A stretch of DNA of 60,887 nt from a virus: IMG/VR virus record IMGVR_UViG_3300002835_015500, positions 1 through 60,887 of that record, one strand, 5' to 3'. The notes beneath the pieces were generated by a model. That model worked only from the letters and a program-made list of their open reading frames with translations, had not been told where the DNA came from and ran no database searches. A program made the translations under genes and the position numbers. Below, piece after piece: positions 34,581 to 42,321 of this stretch (position 1 is the stretch's first letter; each line of letters opens with the position of its first letter).

Positions 34581-35935
34581 TTCAAGAATTTTTTAATAAA
34601 CTTAGAAAATCTAATCTTAAAATAGCTGTTTTCGGAGATAGTATTCTTGATGAATACTATAATGTGGTGAGTAATAGAATCAGCCCAGAGTTTCCTATCC
34701 CAGTAAGTTTAACAGCAAGTGATGATCCAGAAACAATACTACCAGGAGGAGCAGGAAATGTTTGTAGACAATTATTAAATTTTAATAATATAAAAGTATT
34801 GTTCTATAGTCTTCTTGATGGTTTTGCATACGAACAATATGTAAAAAATAAAATAGATGTTGAAAGCTGCATAGTCATACCTCATCCAAATAAAATTCCA
34901 AGAAAAAAAAGATTTTATAACAATTCATTTCCTTTGTTTAGATGGGATGTAGAACAAAATAATTTCGGAATAGAGAATATAGGTTTTTATCAAGACAAAC
35001 TATTGAAGAGATTGAAAAATAGTGGGGCAGATGCTTGCATTTTTTCTGATTATTCTAAAGGAGTTTTTTCAAATAATATTAATTATAAATATGCACTATC
35101 AATTGTAGATCCTAAACACGGACCACTAGAAAAATGGATAAATTGCGATGTATTTAAGCCAAATAGAAGTGAGGCGTTAAGTTTAAGTAAACAAAAAGAT
35201 CCATTTTTACAATGTAAATATTTTAAAGAAAATTTATACTGTAAAAATGTACTGATAACAGATTCCTATAATGGTTTTTATGGAATGGATCATGAAAATA
35301 ATTTTTTTAAATATGAAAGTGGAAAAAAAGAATCAAAAGTTAGCGTAATTGGAGGAGGAGATTGTTTTATAAGCTATTTAACACTTGGACTCCTTTTAGG
35401 ATTTACTATACACCAAGCAGCAGAAATAAGTTTTAACATAAGCTATTTTTATGTAACAAAAAACAATAATTCTAATTTATCATATTTAGATTTTTATAAA
35501 ATTTTAAACACTAAAGTTGTTGATAAAGATTTGTTATCTCAAAGAGATTTTAAACTTGTTTTTACAAATGGCTGCTTCGATGCAGGATTAACAGCCGGAC
35601 ATATAGAGTGTTTAAAATTTGCAAAATCTCAAGGAGATAAACTTGTAGTTGCTTTGAATAGTGATGAGAGTGTTAGAAATTTAAAAGGTGAAAATAGACC
35701 AATACTACGCCTAGATGACAGGATAGACATTTTGTCATCAATAGAATGTGTAGATTTTATTTTAAGCTTTAAAGAAGAAACACCAATAGATTTGATTAAA
35801 TCAATAAAACCTGATACTATAGTTAAGGGTGGAGACTATAAACCAGAAGACGTTGTTGGATATGGAATTTCAGAAGTTGTTATATGTCCTACAAAAGAAT
35901 GTATATCAACAACTGAAAAAATAAAACTACTATGA
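34577..35935 (+). CDS. hldE: Bifunctional heptose kinase/adenylyltransferase, HldE-like
   Basis: 452 residues. Residues 1-315 are a PfkB/ribokinase-type kinase (FGDSILDEYY, PGGAGNVCRQL, IFSDYSKG, GGGDCFISYL with the catalytic Asp). Residues 325-452 are a nucleotidyltransferase (FTNGCFD, ALNSDESVRNLKG, RPILRLDDR, VKGGDY). Together these would make ADP-heptose for LPS core or another glycan. Oddity: the HxGH active-site signature reads TAGH, so the first His is replaced. Glycosyltransferase-like genes at 50.1-52.4 kb and 58.1 kb may be the users. Confidence 0.88.
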   Translation: MIQEFFNKLRKSNLKIAVFGDSILDEYYNVVSNRISPEFPIPVSLTASDDPETILPGGAGNVCRQLLNFNNIKVLFYSLLDGFAYEQYVKNKIDVESCIVIPHPNKIPRKKRFYNNSFPLFRWDVEQNNFGIENIGFYQDKLLKRLKNSGADACIFSDYSKGVFSNNINYKYALSIVDPKHGPLEKWINCDVFKPNRSEALSLSKQKDPFLQCKYFKENLYCKNVLITDSYNGFYGMDHENNFFKYESGKKESKVSVIGGGDCFISYLTLGLLLGFTIHQAAEISFNISYFYVTKNNNSNLSYLDFYKILNTKVVDKDLLSQRDFKLVFTNGCFDAGLTAGHIECLKFAKSQGDKLVVALNSDESVRNLKGENRPILRLDDRIDILSSIECVDFILSFKEETPIDLIKSIKPDTIVKGGDYKPEDVVGYGISEVVICPTKECISTTEKIKLL

Positions 35936-36588
35936 CAATTAAATTTAAAATAAAACAAGTTAAGCCTTGTGTGTTCATGATATCTGTAAAAGATAGATAT
36001 GATAGAGGAATGTTATTTTGTAGAGTTCAAGAATATTATGAATCTCCTAACTTTAAGTTTAGAAATAAAATATTTAGTATATGGGACTACATCGAATGGT
36101 ATAGCAGAGAGTATAATGGATTTACATATCCATTTGATTGGTCTGGTTACAACTTTCCTCTAGAGGTTGCTGAGAACTGCTATGAATTGAACAAAGTAGA
36201 AAATGTTTATGATGAAGTTTTTAAAGAAATAATTAATAATATTAAAGATACAATAAAAGATAAAAAAGCTTACATAATAGGAATAGATGAAAGTAAAAAG
36301 TGTGATTATAAACATGAAATGTGTCATGCTTTTTATTATTTAAATTCTTCTTATAAAAAAGAAGTAAATAAAATTATATCAAAAATAGATAAAAAAACAT
36401 TTAATAATATGTGTAAAAATTTATTATCAATGGGATATTGTAAAAAAGTATTAAAAGATGAAATTCAAGCTTATTTGATTTCTGATTTTATTTATGGACC
36501 TTTTTATAAAGGATTGGACAAAAATAAAATTTTTGCTCCTTATAAAGAATTATCTGAAAATTTTAATAAAATTATCTCTAATAATTGA
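35932..36588 (+). CDS. Putative zinc metallopeptidase (HExxH)
   Basis: 218 residues. A KHEMCHAFYY motif matches HExxH (His-Glu-Met-Cys-His), and a later KDEIQAYLISD could supply the third ligand Glu. The N-terminal 100 residues are beta-rich with many aromatics (FCRVQEYYES, PFDWSGYNFP). It overlaps hldE by 4 bp. The substrate is unknown. A second HExxH protein is encoded at 58.8 kb. Confidence in catalytic identity is moderate because the rest of the protein is not recognised. Confidence 0.6.
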   Translation: MTIKFKIKQVKPCVFMISVKDRYDRGMLFCRVQEYYESPNFKFRNKIFSIWDYIEWYSREYNGFTYPFDWSGYNFPLEVAENCYELNKVENVYDEVFKEIINNIKDTIKDKKAYIIGIDESKKCDYKHEMCHAFYYLNSSYKKEVNKIISKIDKKTFNNMCKNLLSMGYCKKVLKDEIQAYLISDFIYGPFYKGLDKNKIFAPYKELSENFNKIISNN

Positions 36589-36604
36589 TAAGGAAATAAA
36601 TTTT

Positions 36605-37120
36605 ATGTTTGACGAAGAGGATGAGGAAGATGAAAAAGTCATAGTTATAGACGACTACGATTTAGTTCACGAAAAAATAAGACATATAGCTTATTGGCAT
36701 TTTATATACACTAATAACAATAAAAAACTTCCAAATCTAGATAACGATAAGTTTAAAGCTACTAAAAAATTTAAAGATGAGTTAAAATACCTCCTTCCAG
36801 AAAAAGAATCGGATGTTATTTTTAAAGGTTTTATACATGAAACCCACGTAGGACAAGTTATAAAGTTTGAAGAATTTTCTCAAATAGTTAGAGATTTAAG
36901 CATAAGAGTTTGTTCTAATGTTTTACAAGAATTATCTAAAAAAGATATTGTTTGTGTAATTTGGGACGAAAGTGTAGAAAACTTTGCATTCCAGATATCT
37001 CCAGAGTATTTGGATTCAAACATCAAAACTCCTAAACAATTTTTAAAACATGTTTACTTTCTTGCTAAAAAACATTTAAAACTGAAAGATCATTCCGATT
37101 TTACAAGGAAAAAAAAATGA
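36605..37120 (+). CDS. Hypothetical protein with acidic N-terminus
   Basis: 171 residues from ATG 36605, which has AAGGA upstream; the frame is open from 36494 but that part overlaps the previous gene. Starts MFDEEDEEDEKVIV, then a helical body with W/H-rich patches (RHIAYWHFIY). No family recognised. It overlaps the next gene by 4 bp, giving a coupled string of small genes from 34.6 to 38.2 kb. Confidence 0.75.
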   Translation: MFDEEDEEDEKVIVIDDYDLVHEKIRHIAYWHFIYTNNNKKLPNLDNDKFKATKKFKDELKYLLPEKESDVIFKGFIHETHVGQVIKFEEFSQIVRDLSIRVCSNVLQELSKKDIVCVIWDESVENFAFQISPEYLDSNIKTPKQFLKHVYFLAKKHLKLKDHSDFTRKKK

Positions 37121-37392
37121 GATTTATAGACGATAACGATGATGATGAATATGAAGATGATGATCGATTTATAGATGAAGGAGAATATGAAAGCATACTT
37201 TCTCAACAGACTGCAATTGATGGTTTTCATCTTCATATTTTAGAACAAAATTTAAAATCAAAAATATTATTTGAATGTTTTAAATTTTGTAAAAGTAATA
37301 TTTTCTGGTTTTTTTATTCAGAAGAATATAAATTAAATAAAATTAAAAACACATATAAGTTTTTAATAGAAACACTAGAGATGAAAGAGTAG
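37117..37392 (+). CDS. Small acidic hypothetical protein
   Basis: 91 residues. The first 30 residues are Asp/Glu-rich (DDNDDDEYEDDDR), and the rest is helical with Phe/Lys clusters. Translation is coupled to the upstream gene (4-bp overlap). Function unknown. Confidence 0.7.
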   Translation: MRFIDDNDDDEYEDDDRFIDEGEYESILSQQTAIDGFHLHILEQNLKSKILFECFKFCKSNIFWFFYSEEYKLNKIKNTYKFLIETLEMKE

Positions 37393-37399
37393 GTGAATT

Positions 37400-37696
37400 A
37401 TTCCAATTTACGAATTTTCTTGTAAGAAATGTAAAAAAAGATATGAAGTCCTAACGAGTCATGATCCGAAAAATCAATATAAGGGTGTGGCATGTGAATT
37501 TTGTGGAAGTAAATCTAAAGAAAAGATTCCATCAAGTTTTGGAACAACTTTTACATCGCCCGGAGACACTAGCAAATGGGATAGTTTTAGTTACAGGGCG
37601 GGCTACAATATGGAAAAAGCAAAAACAGAGCGAAGAATCGCAGAAAGAAATTCAAAAATGGGAACTGCTAAAGACATATATGGAGAAGCAGATTGA
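37400..37696 (+). CDS. FmdB-type zinc-ribbon protein with apparent ATT start
   Basis: 98 residues if it starts at ATT 37400. The sequence from there reads PIYEFSCKKCKKRYEVL and then CEFCGS, exactly the FmdB/regulatory zinc-ribbon pattern that normally begins Met-Pro-Ile-Tyr-Glu. The in-frame TGA upstream leaves no ATG, GTG or TTG before the first Cys pair; the first conventional start (GTG 37487) would lose two of four zinc ligands. An SD-like AGGTGA lies 3-5 nt before ATT. Either ATT is used, as in E. coli infC, or the start codon is mutated. Function of the family is unclear. Confidence 0.7.
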   Translation: MPIYEFSCKKCKKRYEVLTSHDPKNQYKGVACEFCGSKSKEKIPSSFGTTFTSPGDTSKWDSFSYRAGYNMEKAKTERRIAERNSKMGTAKDIYGEAD

Positions 37697-37700
37697 TTTT

Positions 37701-37949
37701 ATGAAAATTGAAAATTTAATAAATATATTTAATAGTATTGACAATAAAGTAGTAGAAACATGGACTGAAGATAAAACGTTTGGAGATTTAATGTCAATGT
37801 TGTCTGATGATGAATTAAAAATATTTTACAAACTAAAACTAGTTGATTCTGGATTAGATATAACAGACAAAGTAATGAATATATCATTGAAGATTCCAAA
37901 AATAAATGATATAAACAATTCTAATGTTCGTAGAATTTTTATTTTCTAA
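37701..37949 (+). CDS. Small helical protein
   Basis: 82 residues from ATG 37701, chosen because the frame upstream (from 37461) overlaps the zinc-ribbon gene in another register; GGAGAAG lies about 12 nt upstream. Helical and charged, with KTFGDLMSMLSDDELKIFYKL. No family recognised. Confidence 0.65.
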   Translation: MKIENLINIFNSIDNKVVETWTEDKTFGDLMSMLSDDELKIFYKLKLVDSGLDITDKVMNISLKIPKINDINNSNVRRIFIF

Positions 37950-37971
37950 CAACTATACTCAGGAGTAGGCT

Positions 37972-38235
37972 ATGACAGATCTTCCAAAGAAGAAAGATGA
38001 AGTTGACAAGCAACTAGAATTTCTTTTGACTGATAATTTTCAAGAATTTTCTGAAAAAATTGCAGAAATACATACTGAAAAGAAAAAGAAAAAAGAAGCT
38101 TTTAAGCAAGTTTATGAAAAAACTCAACAAGAACTAAAACAGCTTGATAATCAAGCTAAGAGTATCTATGAAGAATTTGAGCAATGGAAAAAATCCCAAG
38201 CCAGTACACAGAAGTTGGGCGAAGATCAAATTTAA
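37972..38235 (+). CDS. Small coiled-coil protein
   Basis: 87 residues, Lys/Glu/Gln-rich, almost certainly one long coiled coil (FSEKIAEIHTEKKKKKEAF onward). SD AGGAG before the ATG. Function unknown; comparable small coiled-coil proteins in phages act as chaperones or scaffolds. Confidence 0.75.
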   Translation: MTDLPKKKDEVDKQLEFLLTDNFQEFSEKIAEIHTEKKKKKEAFKQVYEKTQQELKQLDNQAKSIYEEFEQWKKSQASTQKLGEDQI

Positions 38236-38240
38236 TTAAT

Positions 38241-38882
38241 ATGAATATAGTATTTGATATAGGTGCAAATGATGGGGAAGATTCTATATGGAGAGCCATG
38301 AATGGCGATTTTGTTTTTGCTTTTGAACCACACCCAGGATTTTGTAATATAATTAATTCAAAAATAAAAAATTTGCCTAATTATACTTTAACATGTAAAG
38401 CAGTAAGTGATTTTTCTGGGAGACATTCATTTAATATTTTAAAATCTGAAGATTGTAGTTCTCTGTCAGATATTAATGAAAAAAATAATTGGAATAATGT
38501 TAAATTAGATAATATAGATAAAATAGAGGTAGATGTAATAACCCTAGAAAACTTTATAATTGAAAATAATATAAAAAGAATAGATTGGCTTCATTGTGAT
38601 GCACAAGGTCATGATTTAAATGTTTTAATTGGTCTCAATAATTTTTATAAAATTGTTAAAGCTGGTGTCTTGGAGACTGTAAACTACAAAAATAATACCT
38701 TATACAAAGATCAATATACTCTTGAAGATGTTAAAAAATGGATGTTTGACAAAGGGTTTATTATAGAAAAAATGGCACCGAGTGATTGGGGACCAAGACC
38801 AGAAACTTGGGAGCCAATAGATGTTTCTAATTTCAATGAAATTAATGTTTTTTTTACCAATCCAAACTTTTTTCCATTATGA
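38241..38882 (+). CDS. FkbM-family methyltransferase
   Basis: 213 residues from ATG 38241. Starts with MNIVFDIGANDGEDSIW (SAM-binding Gly loop), FAFEPHPG, a VDVITLENFI segment and WLHCDAQGHDLNVL, the conserved FkbM pattern. Such enzymes O-methylate sugars or natural products. Adjacent to a second methyltransferase (4-bp overlap) and in the same strand as hldE, which would fit tailoring of a phage- or host-encoded glycan (inference). Confidence 0.85.
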   Translation: MNIVFDIGANDGEDSIWRAMNGDFVFAFEPHPGFCNIINSKIKNLPNYTLTCKAVSDFSGRHSFNILKSEDCSSLSDINEKNNWNNVKLDNIDKIEVDVITLENFIIENNIKRIDWLHCDAQGHDLNVLIGLNNFYKIVKAGVLETVNYKNNTLYKDQYTLEDVKKWMFDKGFIIEKMAPSDWGPRPETWEPIDVSNFNEINVFFTNPNFFPL

Positions 38883-39511
38883 ATAAACAAAATTATTTTA
38901 TTTACAAAGATTATAAAATAAATCCTAATCCCACACATCATGATGATAGAAGTTATTCTGATGAAGCTCAAGATGAGGTATATAGATTTGCAAAAAGTTT
39001 TTTAGATGAAAATAGCCTGAACACAGTAATTGATATAGGTTGTGGTTCTGGATATAAATTAATAAAATATTTTGAAAAAAACTGGACAATTGGAATTGAA
39101 ACTGAACCATGTTTCTCTTTTCTCAAGAACAACTATCCAGATAGAGAGTGGATTAATAGCGGAAAATCAGAAGAAAGTTTTCCAAATTTTAATAAGAAAT
39201 GTGATATAATAATCTGTGCAGATGTAATTGAACATATAATAGATCCAGATAATCTTATTGAATATATTAATTCTTTTGACTATAATTATTTAGTAATATC
39301 CACACCAGACAGAGAAATATTAAGAAGTAGATTCATGAATTATGGAGAAAAGTCTTGGCAAGGACCGCCAATTAATCCCGCTCACGTTAGAGAATGGGAT
39401 TTTAAAGAATTTGAAAACTATCTAAATGCCACCTTTTCTAAGGTAGCAGGTTTTCATTGTTCTAGTCAGATAGAATGTATGTATTTTTTATGTGAACCCA
39501 ACAGGAGCTAA
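38879..39511 (+). CDS. Class I SAM-dependent methyltransferase
   Basis: 210 residues. Motif I is VIDIGCGSGYKLIKYF, motif II region GIETEP, and ICADVIEHIIDPDNLI corresponds to the common DVIEHI block of small-molecule and sugar methyltransferases (Methyltransf_11/23 type). It follows the FkbM-type gene with a 4-bp overlap. Substrate unknown; a strong terminator follows. Confidence 0.85.
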   Translation: MNKQNYFIYKDYKINPNPTHHDDRSYSDEAQDEVYRFAKSFLDENSLNTVIDIGCGSGYKLIKYFEKNWTIGIETEPCFSFLKNNYPDREWINSGKSEESFPNFNKKCDIIICADVIEHIIDPDNLIEYINSFDYNYLVISTPDREILRSRFMNYGEKSWQGPPINPAHVREWDFKEFENYLNATFSKVAGFHCSSQIECMYFLCEPNRS

Positions 39512-39620
39512 AAAGCTTAGTTTATTTATGAATAATAATAGAAAAAATCTTAAGTTAATACACAGAAAGGGGGTGATAGAAAAAATTTGATTGTATAATA
39601 ACTTAGATTAGAAAAAATAA

Positions 39621-39656
39621 AAAAGCACCCAAAATAACTTTGGGTGCTTTTTTTTA
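39621..39656. terminator. Bidirectional terminator
   Basis: AAAGCACCCAAA (39622-39633) pairs with TTTGGGTGCTTT (39639-39650), T run after and A run before. It separates the + methyltransferase operon from the converging minus-strand genes. The 100 bp before it hold a TATAAT (39594-39599) without a convincing -35 and no gene I can support. Confidence 0.92.
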
Positions 39657-39662
39657 TTAAAA

Positions 39663-39935
39663 TTATAATATGCCTTTATAATTGATTTCTACCTCTACTA
39701 TGCCACAGTCTTTCCAACACGATTTATGATTCTTGATATCCTCGATACTAGAAAAAACTCTACAACCACCAGAAGCAATTCCTAATTCACATTCATATTC
39801 TGTTTTGCACATATAGCCTTTTTTAGCAATAGACGCATCTTTTTTTCCTTTATCATATGCTTCTCTCCAAAGCTCTATACAGCTTGAACACCAACCTCCT
39901 TGAATATGTCCACAACTTATTCTGTATTCTAACAT
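39663..39935 (-). CDS. Small Cys-rich protein
   Basis: 90 residues with nine Cys (for example GGWCSSCIELW, KKGYMCKTEYECELG, SCWKDCG). This looks like one or two zinc-binding knuckles in a cytoplasmic protein. No family recognised. It overlaps the upstream transferase-like gene by 7 bp and is probably co-expressed with it. Confidence 0.7.
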   Translation of the reverse strand: MLEYRISCGHIQGGWCSSCIELWREAYDKGKKDASIAKKGYMCKTEYECELGIASGGCRVFSSIEDIKNHKSCWKDCGIVEVEINYKGIL

Positions 39936-40462
39936 AAATTAAAAAATTTCCATCTGTTTTTAGTTTCTATAAATTCTTCGCTATCTACATGTGTTAAATA
40001 TTTTTTAATATCTTCCCATGTAGAAAAAAACATGCTATGAGGTAATGTTCCAAATAACCAGTCTGGAGTTTTGATTTTTCCTTGTTCCATGTGAATTATT
40101 ATTGGTTTTTTTGATCTGTTTGCTATAAAAATTTCCTCGTAGGTGCCGCATGGGTGTATATCTAAATCTATATTAACTATCAAAAAATCACTTATATCAA
40201 CCATTCTAAGATCAATATTTCTTATTTCTTTCATCATAACACTTAGTTGATCATAGTTTTCAGACTCTTTAAGTTTAAGCCTATGATCTCTAGATTCACC
40301 TGTTTCATTGCCAAGATTTATAGATTTTTTCATTGGATTTAAAACAGTAACTCCTTTTTCTTTTAAAAAAGGAGTTATGGATTCTCTCCAGGCAATTCCT
40401 AAATTTGGACAACGATCTATAGCTCCTGCAAGATAAGCTCTTTGATTTTTTAATCTGTTCAT
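39929..40462 (-). CDS. Nucleoside 2-deoxyribosyltransferase-like protein
   Basis: 177 residues. AYLAGAID at the N-terminus, a W-x(7)-L block, LNPM, a DLRMVDISDFLIVNIDLD strand with Asp, and GTYEEIFIANRSKKPI (the catalytic Glu region) follow the nucleoside deoxyribosyltransferase family. It would exchange or hydrolyse bases on deoxynucleosides, for salvage or a modified nucleotide. The minus-strand promoter 40470-40497 places the transcript start at the ATG. Confidence 0.72.
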   Translation of the reverse strand: MNRLKNQRAYLAGAIDRCPNLGIAWRESITPFLKEKGVTVLNPMKKSINLGNETGESRDHRLKLKESENYDQLSVMMKEIRNIDLRMVDISDFLIVNIDLDIHPCGTYEEIFIANRSKKPIIIHMEQGKIKTPDWLFGTLPHSMFFSTWEDIKKYLTHVDSEEFIETKNRWKFFNLC

Positions 40463-40469
40463 GTAATTT

Positions 40470-40497
40470 ATGATACAAAAATTTTTAAAAAAGTCAA
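40470..40497 (-). promoter_or_regulatory. Leftward leaderless promoter of a back-to-back pair
   Basis: Minus: TTGACT (40492-40497), 16 bp, TATCAT (40470-40475), 7 nt to ATG 40462. Its -35 is 4 bp from the rightward -35 (40502). Start of transcription predicted at the ATG. Confidence 0.65.
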
Positions 40498-40501
40498 TAG
40501 A

Positions 40502-40530
40502 TTGCTAAATCAGCAGCCTTCTGCTAGAAT
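40502..40530 (+). promoter_or_regulatory. Rightward leaderless promoter of a back-to-back pair
   Basis: TTGCTA (40502-40507), 17 bp, TAGAAT (40525-40530), 7 nt to ATG 40538. Start predicted at position 40537-40538. Confidence 0.55.
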
Positions 40531-40537
40531 TATATTC

Positions 40538-40723
40538 ATGGCTATAAAAAAAGAAAAAAATAAATTATTTGAATCTTTTATAAATAAAACTTCGAAAAAA
40601 CAGTATAGTGGGGTGTATGTAGGATTACCTCCAAAAAATTTAAAAGTTGGGGATCTTTATTTTAACAATAATCTTAACGTGTTATACATTTTTACTGGTA
40701 AAGAATGGAAAGTTGTTGCATGA
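40538..40723 (+). CDS. Small hypothetical protein upstream of dnaE
   Basis: 61 residues from ATG 40538. N-terminal half basic and helical, C-terminal half a strand-rich VGDLYFNNNLNVLYIFTGKEW (a small hairpin-like pattern often seen in tail or fibre attachment tips). Transcribed from a leaderless promoter, with the dnaE start overlapping its stop (ATGA). No family recognised. Confidence 0.65.
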   Translation: MAIKKEKNKLFESFINKTSKKQYSGVYVGLPPKNLKVGDLYFNNNLNVLYIFTGKEWKVVA

Positions 40724-42093
40724 AAGATAAGGTAGAAATTGTTGGATTTGAACATCTTCACCTCCATACAGACTATTCTTTGCTTGATGGTTTTCAAACC
40801 GTTGAGGAAGCAGGTAATCGCGCCGTTGAAATTAATCAAAAATTCTTAACAGTTTCAGATCACGGAATGTTAGGAGCTGTACCCAGACAAATTAAAATAT
40901 GCGATAAGATATGTGATAAACATAAAGATAAAAATAAATTATCCCCAATATTTGCTTCAGAATTATATATAAATTCATTACAACCAGAAAGTTCTGGTCT
41001 TGAGGATCTTCAAGATTTTACAAAAGAATTATCTCCAGATGAGATGGATGTTTTTAAAGCTAGTCCTCACTTGCTGGCTATAGCGTACAATTTAGAGGGC
41101 TATAAAAATTTAGTACGTTTAACTAGTTGGGGTTGGACTAAAGGCTTCTATAGAAAGCCTAGAGTCAATTACGAACAATTAAAAAAGCATAGAGAAGGTC
41201 TTATTTTTACAAGCTGTTGCTATAATAGCGAGATAGGTAGAGCTTTTGACAAGGGTGGAGAAGAAGCTGGATTCCAAATGCTTGAAAAGCATTTGGAAAT
41301 GTTTGGTAGAGAGCATTATTATTTAGAATTAATGCTACTAGACTTTAAAAAACAGTTTGCTTATGACGCTTTTATAATCAAGTGTCATGAAAGATATAAA
41401 TTACCTTTGATCGTAAGTTGTGATGTTCATTATTGCAAAAAAGAAGATAGTCATTATCAAAGATTAATGTTGATGATTCAAACAAATAGAACTTTAAAGG
41501 AGATAGAAGAAGCAAAACAAAAAGATGCAATGGTTGATTTTTTTGAGCTTCAAGATGCTAATCTTTGGATGAAGAGTGAAGAAGAGCTTAATGAAAAATG
41601 GTTAAGTGATTACAAAGATATTATTCCATATGAATTGTTTCAAGAAGCTAAAAAGAATACAGTTAAAATATGCGAAATGGCAAAAGGTGTGACCTTCGAT
41701 AGAAGTTTAAAGCTGCCTAATATTGAAAATTCTGATGACAAATTAAGAGATTTGGTCGTACAAGGTTTTAATAAAAGAAATTTACCAAAAACAAAAGTAT
41801 ATTCTTCAAGAATAAAAGAAGAGATATCATTAATCAAGAGAAAAGGATTTAGTAGTTATTTTCTTATTCAAAAAATGATGACAGATGAAGCCCGACGAGT
41901 TTGTCCTGAAATATTAGGATGGGGCGATGGAAGCGATGCAGTAGGACCGGGTCGAGGGAGTGCTGGAGGTTCTCTCGTATGCTACTGTCTAGGAATAACG
42001 GATGTTGATCCTATAAAAGAAGACTTACTATTCTCTAGATTTCTTTCAGAATCTAGAGGTGGGAGAAGTATGATTTTAGAATTTAAGGATTAA
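40720..42093 (+). CDS. dnaE: DNA polymerase III alpha (DnaE), N-terminal fragment
   Basis: 457 residues from ATG 40720 (ATGA overlap with the previous stop). PHP domain with HLHLHTDYSLLDG and TVSDHGML, and the VSCDVHY region; then the start of the palm with GPGRGSAGGSLVCYCLGITDVDP. It ends soon after RFLSESRGGRSM, before the catalytic Asp motif, which is on the next fragment (44638). There is no intein motif at the end. The gene is interrupted by a 2.5-kb block of four minus-strand genes. The fragments would need to assemble without a covalent link, or this half may not function. Confidence 0.9.
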   Translation: MKDKVEIVGFEHLHLHTDYSLLDGFQTVEEAGNRAVEINQKFLTVSDHGMLGAVPRQIKICDKICDKHKDKNKLSPIFASELYINSLQPESSGLEDLQDFTKELSPDEMDVFKASPHLLAIAYNLEGYKNLVRLTSWGWTKGFYRKPRVNYEQLKKHREGLIFTSCCYNSEIGRAFDKGGEEAGFQMLEKHLEMFGREHYYLELMLLDFKKQFAYDAFIIKCHERYKLPLIVSCDVHYCKKEDSHYQRLMLMIQTNRTLKEIEEAKQKDAMVDFFELQDANLWMKSEEELNEKWLSDYKDIIPYELFQEAKKNTVKICEMAKGVTFDRSLKLPNIENSDDKLRDLVVQGFNKRNLPKTKVYSSRIKEEISLIKRKGFSSYFLIQKMMTDEARRVCPEILGWGDGSDAVGPGRGSAGGSLVCYCLGITDVDPIKEDLLFSRFLSESRGGRSMILEFKD

Positions 42094-42107
42094 TTTAGTA
42101 AATTATT

Positions 42108-42287
42108 TCACTTTCCTTTGTAGTACTTCGACGGGATGTTGTCTTTTCTTCGTTCGTTTCGTTCTTTATGAGAGCTAAGTGGAAGACTGCCCGCGGCATT
42201 TCCCATTTTTATAGCTTTTGCTACCCTATCATTATTTTTTAGTTCTTCTTTTTCTTTTTCTTCTTTGAATTGTTTAAAACTTTTCAT
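42108..42287 (-). CDS. Small basic protein with capsid-targeting-like N-terminus
   Basis: 59 residues, start ATG 42287. It begins MKSFKQFKEEKEKEE, the shared head-targeting motif, and continues as a small basic protein (KERNERRKDNIPSKYYKGK) suited to DNA contact. It lies 15 bp beyond the interrupted dnaE fragment, on the opposite strand. AT-rich upstream with three TTAATTG direct repeats (42294-42314) and a TATAAT close to the ATG. No family recognised. Confidence 0.6.
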   Translation of the reverse strand: MKSFKQFKEEKEKEELKNNDRVAKAIKMGNAAGSLPLSSHKERNERRKDNIPSKYYKGK

Positions 42288-42321
42288 AAATTATAATTGT
42301 TAATTGTTAATTGTTTATTTT

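Noticed and set aside
39512-39620. Small RNA or short peptide gene before the terminator (ATG 39528, 20 codons; TATAAT 39594)
   Set aside because: No convincing -35, SD or conserved structure; kept only as an unassigned gap.
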